A DNA stretch of 7,940 nucleotides, taken from an uncultured Coriobacteriaceae bacterium. Its GTDB lineage: Bacteria; Actinomycetota; Coriobacteriia; Coriobacteriales; Eggerthellaceae. Under the pieces are notes generated by a model. That model had not been told where the DNA came from. It searched no databases and saw only the letters and a program-made list of their open reading frames with translations. Shown here one piece after another: positions 6,036 to 7,940 of the stretch. Each line of letters begins with the position of its first letter. Within the stretch, counting starts at the first letter, position 1. The stretch covers positions 1 through 7,940 of the forward strand of contig CAMORQ010000075.1 of assembly GCA_946623915.1 (NCBI GenBank). The letters run 5' to 3'. A program made the translations under genes and the position numbers.

Positions 6036-7073
6036 TTACAGGCTGCTGATAGCTGCTTCGACGTGCTTGACGTAGATGTCGTCGATCGCGTCGATTTGCC
6101 CCAGGCCTTCGATGACACTGCTCACTTCGAACCCTGCCGCCTTCAGAACGGAAGCGAAGGACTCGGGATCTGCTTCGTCGGCCATGTCGTTGTTGGCGTG
6201 GTCGCCGGCAACAACCATCATCGGGCGCAGGACTGCCTTGGTGAAGCCGGCCTTGGAAGCTGCGTCGGCCACATCGGTGAACGTGGGCTCGGCTTCGACG
6301 GTAGCTACGAAGTAGTTGTCATAGCCCAGGTCGGTGAACACACCCTGCATGGTGGTGTAGATCTCGTTCGAGTCGGCTTCGGTGCCATGGCCCATCAGGC
6401 AGATGGCCGTGCCTTCGTCCTCGAATTGTTCCATGGATGCCTTGATGGCTTCGGCGACAGCTTTCTGGTCCTCGGCGGTGTCCAGCAGCGGGGTGCCCAG
6501 CGCGCATTTCTCGAACTTGTCCTGATAGGTTGCCAGGGCTTCCTGTACATCGGTGTACTCGAAGCCGCCCATCAGATGCGTGGGCTGAACGATGATTTCC
6601 TTCACGCCGTCGGCGATGGCGCGCTCCATGGCCTCTTCGAAGTTATCGATGTGGCGACCCGTATCTTTTTCGATGTGGTCGATGATGATCTGGGCGGTGA
6701 AGGCGCGACGCACGTCGTAGTCGGGGAACGATTCGCGAATCGCGGACTCGATGGCGCCGATGGTGATGTGGCGGCTGTTAGCAAAGCTGGTGCCAAAGCT
6801 GGTTACAAGGATTACGGGACGAGCCATTTCTTCCTCCGTGGTCTCTTCAGTGGCCGATGAACTGGCAGCGACTTCAGCGCTGCTCGCCGATGCTGATGTT
6901 TCCTCTGCTGCGCTCGAGGCAGCAGCGCTGCTTGCAGAAGCGTCCGCGCTCGCGCTCGCGCTCGACGATGCAGCACCTCCCGAAGAGCAGCCCGCCAGGC
7001 TGGCTCCCAGGGTTGCGGCACCTACCGCCGCAAGTCCTGCAAAGCGGCGGCGCGTCATTTGCAGATCCGACAT
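6036..7073 (-). CDS. cbiK: Exported CbiK-type sirohydrochlorin cobaltochelatase (Tat-like lipoprotein)
   Basis: A 345-residue protein in two parts. Residues 1-29 form an export signal with a twin-arginine motif (TRRRF, 7-11) and lipobox SLAGC (Cys29). A Ser/Ala/Glu linker runs to about residue 82. Residues 84-345 are a full CbiK domain, which inserts cobalt into sirohydrochlorin: PVILVTSFGTSF (86-97), the metal-site glutamate in GGFEYTDV (Glu172), MGHGTE with His229, and AGDHANNDMA with His292. These match the Glu/His/His metal ligands of Salmonella CbiK (which starts directly at the SFGTS strand). Periplasmic CbiK is known in Desulfovibrio, but a lipid-anchored form is unusual. Start: ATG at 7071-7073 with AGGAAAGGAG five bases upstream. 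It is the first gene after the riboswitch. An internal start at 6825-6827 could yield a cytoplasmic enzyme. Confidence 0.92.
   Translation of the reverse strand: MSDLQMTRRRFAGLAAVGAATLGASLAGCSSGGAASSSASASADASASSAAASSAAEETSASASSAEVAASSSATEETTEEEMARPVILVTSFGTSFANSRHITIGAIESAIRESFPDYDVRRAFTAQIIIDHIEKDTGRHIDNFEEAMERAIADGVKEIIVQPTHLMGGFEYTDVQEALATYQDKFEKCALGTPLLDTAEDQKAVAEAIKASMEQFEDEGTAICLMGHGTEADSNEIYTTMQGVFTDLGYDNYFVATVEAEPTFTDVADAASKAGFTKAVLRPMMVVAGDHANNDMADEADPESFASVLKAAGFEVSSVIEGLGQIDAIDDIYVKHVEAAISSL
6825..6837 (-). promoter_or_regulatory. Candidate internal ribosome-binding site and start codon within cbiK
   Basis: On the minus strand GGAGG (6833-6837) is followed by AAGAA and ATG (6825-6827), in frame with cbiK at codon 83. 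Starting here gives 263 residues beginning MARPVILVTSFGTSF, almost the same length and beginning as Salmonella CbiK, and without the signal and linker. The GGAGG also encodes part of the TEEEM run, so it may be chance; use as a start is an inference. Confidence 0.4.
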
Positions 7074-7091
7074 GTTTTCTCCTTTCCTGGT

Positions 7092-7125
7092 GGCATCGCG
7101 TTTCCCTCATCCATATTGCGATGCC
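7092..7125 (-). other. Hairpin immediately upstream of the cbiK ribosome-binding site
   Basis: ggcatcgc (7092-7099) and gcgatgcc (7118-7125) form an 8-bp perfect stem with an 18-base loop in the minus-strand leader. It ends 3 bases before the Shine-Dalgarno AGGAAAGGAG (7079-7088). It leaves the site itself unpaired, so it may keep the site open or serve as a transcript-stabilising stem downstream of the riboswitch terminator. Its function is not known. Confidence 0.5.
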
Positions 7126-7164
7126 CGTGTTCAGGCGGCTGGCTAATTACATATACATAACGAA

Positions 7165-7180
7165 GCGCCCCGCGGGGCGC
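7165..7180 (-). other. GC-rich palindrome in the riboswitch expression platform
   Basis: GCGCCCCGCGGGGCGC is a perfect 16-base palindrome, able to form a 6-bp stem with a CGCG tetraloop. On the minus strand it is followed by TTCGTTATG, a poor T tract. It lies 4 bases beyond the T tract of the hairpin at 7185-7210 and may act as a second, back-up terminator in the leader. Confidence 0.5.
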
Positions 7181-7184
7181 CCAG

Positions 7185-7210
7185 AAAAACACGTCAAACG
7201 ACCTGACGCG
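7185..7210 (-). terminator. Riboswitch-linked intrinsic terminator
   Basis: In the minus-strand leader CGCGTCA (7204-7210) pairs with TGACGTG (7190-7196) around a 7-base loop. The central five pairs are Watson-Crick and the outer ones include G-U. Five T follow directly (7185-7189). It lies 34 bases downstream of the aptamer and 111 bases before the cbiK start, the right place for the expression platform of a transcription-terminating riboswitch. The competing antiterminator was not worked out. Confidence 0.65.
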
Positions 7211-7244
7211 CAGCTCCGGGGTTCACAGAGCATCCGTTGCGGCA

Positions 7245-7371
7245 CGTGCAGGCCGAGCATTCTGGCTTAAGGTGGCGAATGTGCCGACCCTCTTACAGCA
7301 ATGGCCCTTGCCCAGGATTTGCACCTGGTTCCCTCGACACGTCCTGACGAATCAGGTACGCAAACTGCACG
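7245..7371 (-). promoter_or_regulatory. Cobalamin (B12) riboswitch
   Basis: Read on the minus strand, the closing helix P1 is CGTGCAG (7365-7371) with CTGCACG (7245-7251), seven perfect pairs. Inside are a CCTGA-TTCG-TCAGG hairpin, then GAGGGAACCAGGTGCAAAT with the CCAGG/CCTGG stem (7324-7328 with 7312-7316). Next is GGGCCATTGCTGTAAG, and finally the B12 box AAGCCAGAATGCTCGGCCTGC (about 7248-7268). GGGAA, GGTG-AAATCC, GCTGTAA and AGCCAG in this order are the conserved core of cobalamin riboswitches. High cobalamin should favour termination at 7185-7210 and lower expression of the whole cbiK-importer operon. At about 127 bases it is on the compact side; which ligand form it prefers cannot be told by eye. 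Confidence 0.93.
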
Positions 7372-7405
7372 CTTATACGATTAGCAAGTTGCCTAACGAG
7401 CAGCA

Positions 7406-7433
7406 ATTGTACATCTCCATTGCGAAAACGCAA
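7406..7433 (-). promoter_or_regulatory. Candidate promoter of the riboswitch-cbiK-importer operon
   Basis: On the minus strand TTGCGT (7428-7433) and TACAAT (7406-7411) are separated by 16 bases, a good sigma-70-type pair. Transcription would begin near 7399, about 28 bases before the aptamer. The -35 lies inside a perfect inverted repeat, TTGCG-AAAA-CGCAA (7420-7433). A second one, ACATG-AA-CATGT (7433-7444), abuts it, so a repressor or activator may bind here in addition to riboswitch control. Confidence 0.55.
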
Positions 7434-7479
7434 CATGAACATGTGTGATATCTGAAGAAATTAACTTTGCATCCTATGT

Positions 7480-7493
7480 TGCGCGTTCGCGCA
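7480..7493. repeat. 14-bp palindrome between the divergent promoters
   Basis: TGCGCG-TT-CGCGCA is a perfect inverted repeat. It sits roughly midway between the minus-strand promoter of the cobalamin operon and the plus-strand promoter at 7548-7553. It could be an operator for a dimeric regulator; nothing in the window identifies one. The rest of the 519-base divergent gap (7074-7592) is described in the riboswitch, terminator and promoter entries. Confidence 0.3.
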
Positions 7494-7547
7494 GAGGCCT
7501 TCACCGAAAATCGAGCTTCCGCTTCCTTCGGTTTGCAGGCGGCAGAC

Positions 7548-7553
7548 TATAAT
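7548..7553 (+). promoter_or_regulatory. Candidate -10 element of the DUF2207-type gene
   Basis: A perfect TATAAT lies 39 bases before the ATG of the plus-strand gene, giving a leader of about 33 bases. The -35 region is weak; TTCCTT-like sequence lies about 19 bases upstream. The call rests mainly on the -10 and its position. Confidence 0.5.
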
Positions 7554-7592
7554 GCATCTGACGAATCGAACGCGTTTGCGGGGGTGTGCGAA

Positions 7593-7940
7593 ATGCGTTG
7601 TGTGATCGGGGCACATGTGCGGACGGCTGCGAAATGGCTGATGCCCATCGTTGCGTTGTGCGTGCTGCTCTTGACGCCGCAGCCCGCGTTCGCGAAAAGC
7701 TATCGCATGCCCGAGGTGGACATCCAAGCCACGGTAAAGCCCAATGGTTCCTTGCAGGTGACCGAACATCGCACGTTCGATTTCGACGGAAGCTTCACAG
7801 CCGTGTGGTGGGATTTCGACCGGCTGTACGGATCTAAGGTCCTCGTGTCCGAAAGCGTGCACGTGTCTTTTGAAAACGATGAAAGCGCAGCTGCCGTGCG
7901 TTTTCCCGAAGTGCCGTTCGAAGAATCGTGGCGCACCGAA
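7593..7940 (+). CDS. DUF2207-type secreted/membrane protein, N-terminal part (cut by window edge)
   Basis: 116 codons are open to the end of the window. Residues 1-34 form a signal peptide: a basic n-region, the hydrophobic core WLMPIVALCVLLL and an AFA cleavage motif (32-34). The mature start has the pattern of the DUF2207 N-terminal domain: YRMPEVDIQATVKPNGSLQVTEHRTFDFDGSFTAVWWDF, about residues 37-75, with 'G-L-V-E-T-F-F-GSF' spacing. Full proteins of this family usually carry further membrane helices and a Gly/Ser-rich tail, which would lie outside the window. Their function is unknown. ATG at 7593-7595 was chosen because a G-rich site (GGGGG, 7580-7584) is 8 bases upstream. It is transcribed away from the cobalamin operon and is probably unrelated to it. 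Confidence 0.82.
   Translation, partial: MRCVIGAHVRTAAKWLMPIVALCVLLLTPQPAFAKSYRMPEVDIQATVKPNGSLQVTEHRTFDFDGSFTAVWWDFDRLYGSKVLVSESVHVSFENDESAAAVRFPEVPFEESWRTE

Noticed and set aside
5948..6118. N-terminal extension of the small lipoprotein (57 more codons)
   Set aside because: It would overlap the end of cbiK and the intercistronic stem, and would bury a perfect lipoprotein signal that has GGAGG 7 bases upstream.
7480..7493. Actinobacterial LexA box in the divergent gap
   Set aside because: Only one GTTCG half is present; the paired CGAAC half at the required spacing is missing.
1..7940. CRISPR arrays, tRNA or rRNA genes, insertion sequences
   Set aside because: No spaced identical repeats, cloverleaf or rRNA-like sequence, and no transposase motifs were seen.

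Overview
The window looks like part of the chromosome of a high-GC, anaerobic actinobacterium, most likely of the class Coriobacteriia (Eggerthellaceae-like). This is inferred from protein style: lipoproteins with long Ser/Ala linkers, a Tat-type lipoprotein signal, and a FecCD importer whose ATPase has an 'LSDGQ' signature. No rRNA or other marker gene is present to prove it. Nearly everything is on the minus strand; only the right-hand end is transcribed in the plus direction.

Reading the minus strand from right to left, the core is a cobalamin-controlled operon. A promoter near 7406-7433 leads into a cobalamin riboswitch (7245-7371), followed by terminator-like hairpins (7185-7210 and 7165-7180). 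Then come an exported, lipid-anchored CbiK-type cobaltochelatase (6036-7073), a small unclassified lipoprotein (5375-5947), a substrate-binding lipoprotein (4109-5353), a FecCD-family permease (2915-3970) and its ATPase (2133-2918). The last two overlap by 4 bp. Together these resemble a surface corrinoid or tetrapyrrole capture and import system switched off by cobalamin.

A long, nearly symmetrical hairpin with A and T tracts (1939-2006) separates this operon from a C20-methyltransferase of corrin-ring synthesis (cobI/cbiL, 1196-1915). Further left is a probably unrelated two-gene ABC-2 exporter: an ATPase (232-1074) and a permease cut by the window edge (1-214). It has its own candidate promoter, decorated with three copies of a 7-base half-site. 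At the right edge, a divergent plus-strand gene (7593-7940, cut by the window) encodes a secreted or membrane DUF2207-type protein behind a TATAAT box.

The most interesting point is the CbiK gene. Cobalt insertion into sirohydrochlorin for B12 synthesis is normally cytoplasmic, yet this protein carries a twin-arginine lipoprotein signal and a 50-residue linker. A GGAGG sequence and an in-frame ATG lie exactly at the junction between linker and enzyme, so one gene could make both a surface form and a normal-length cytoplasmic form.
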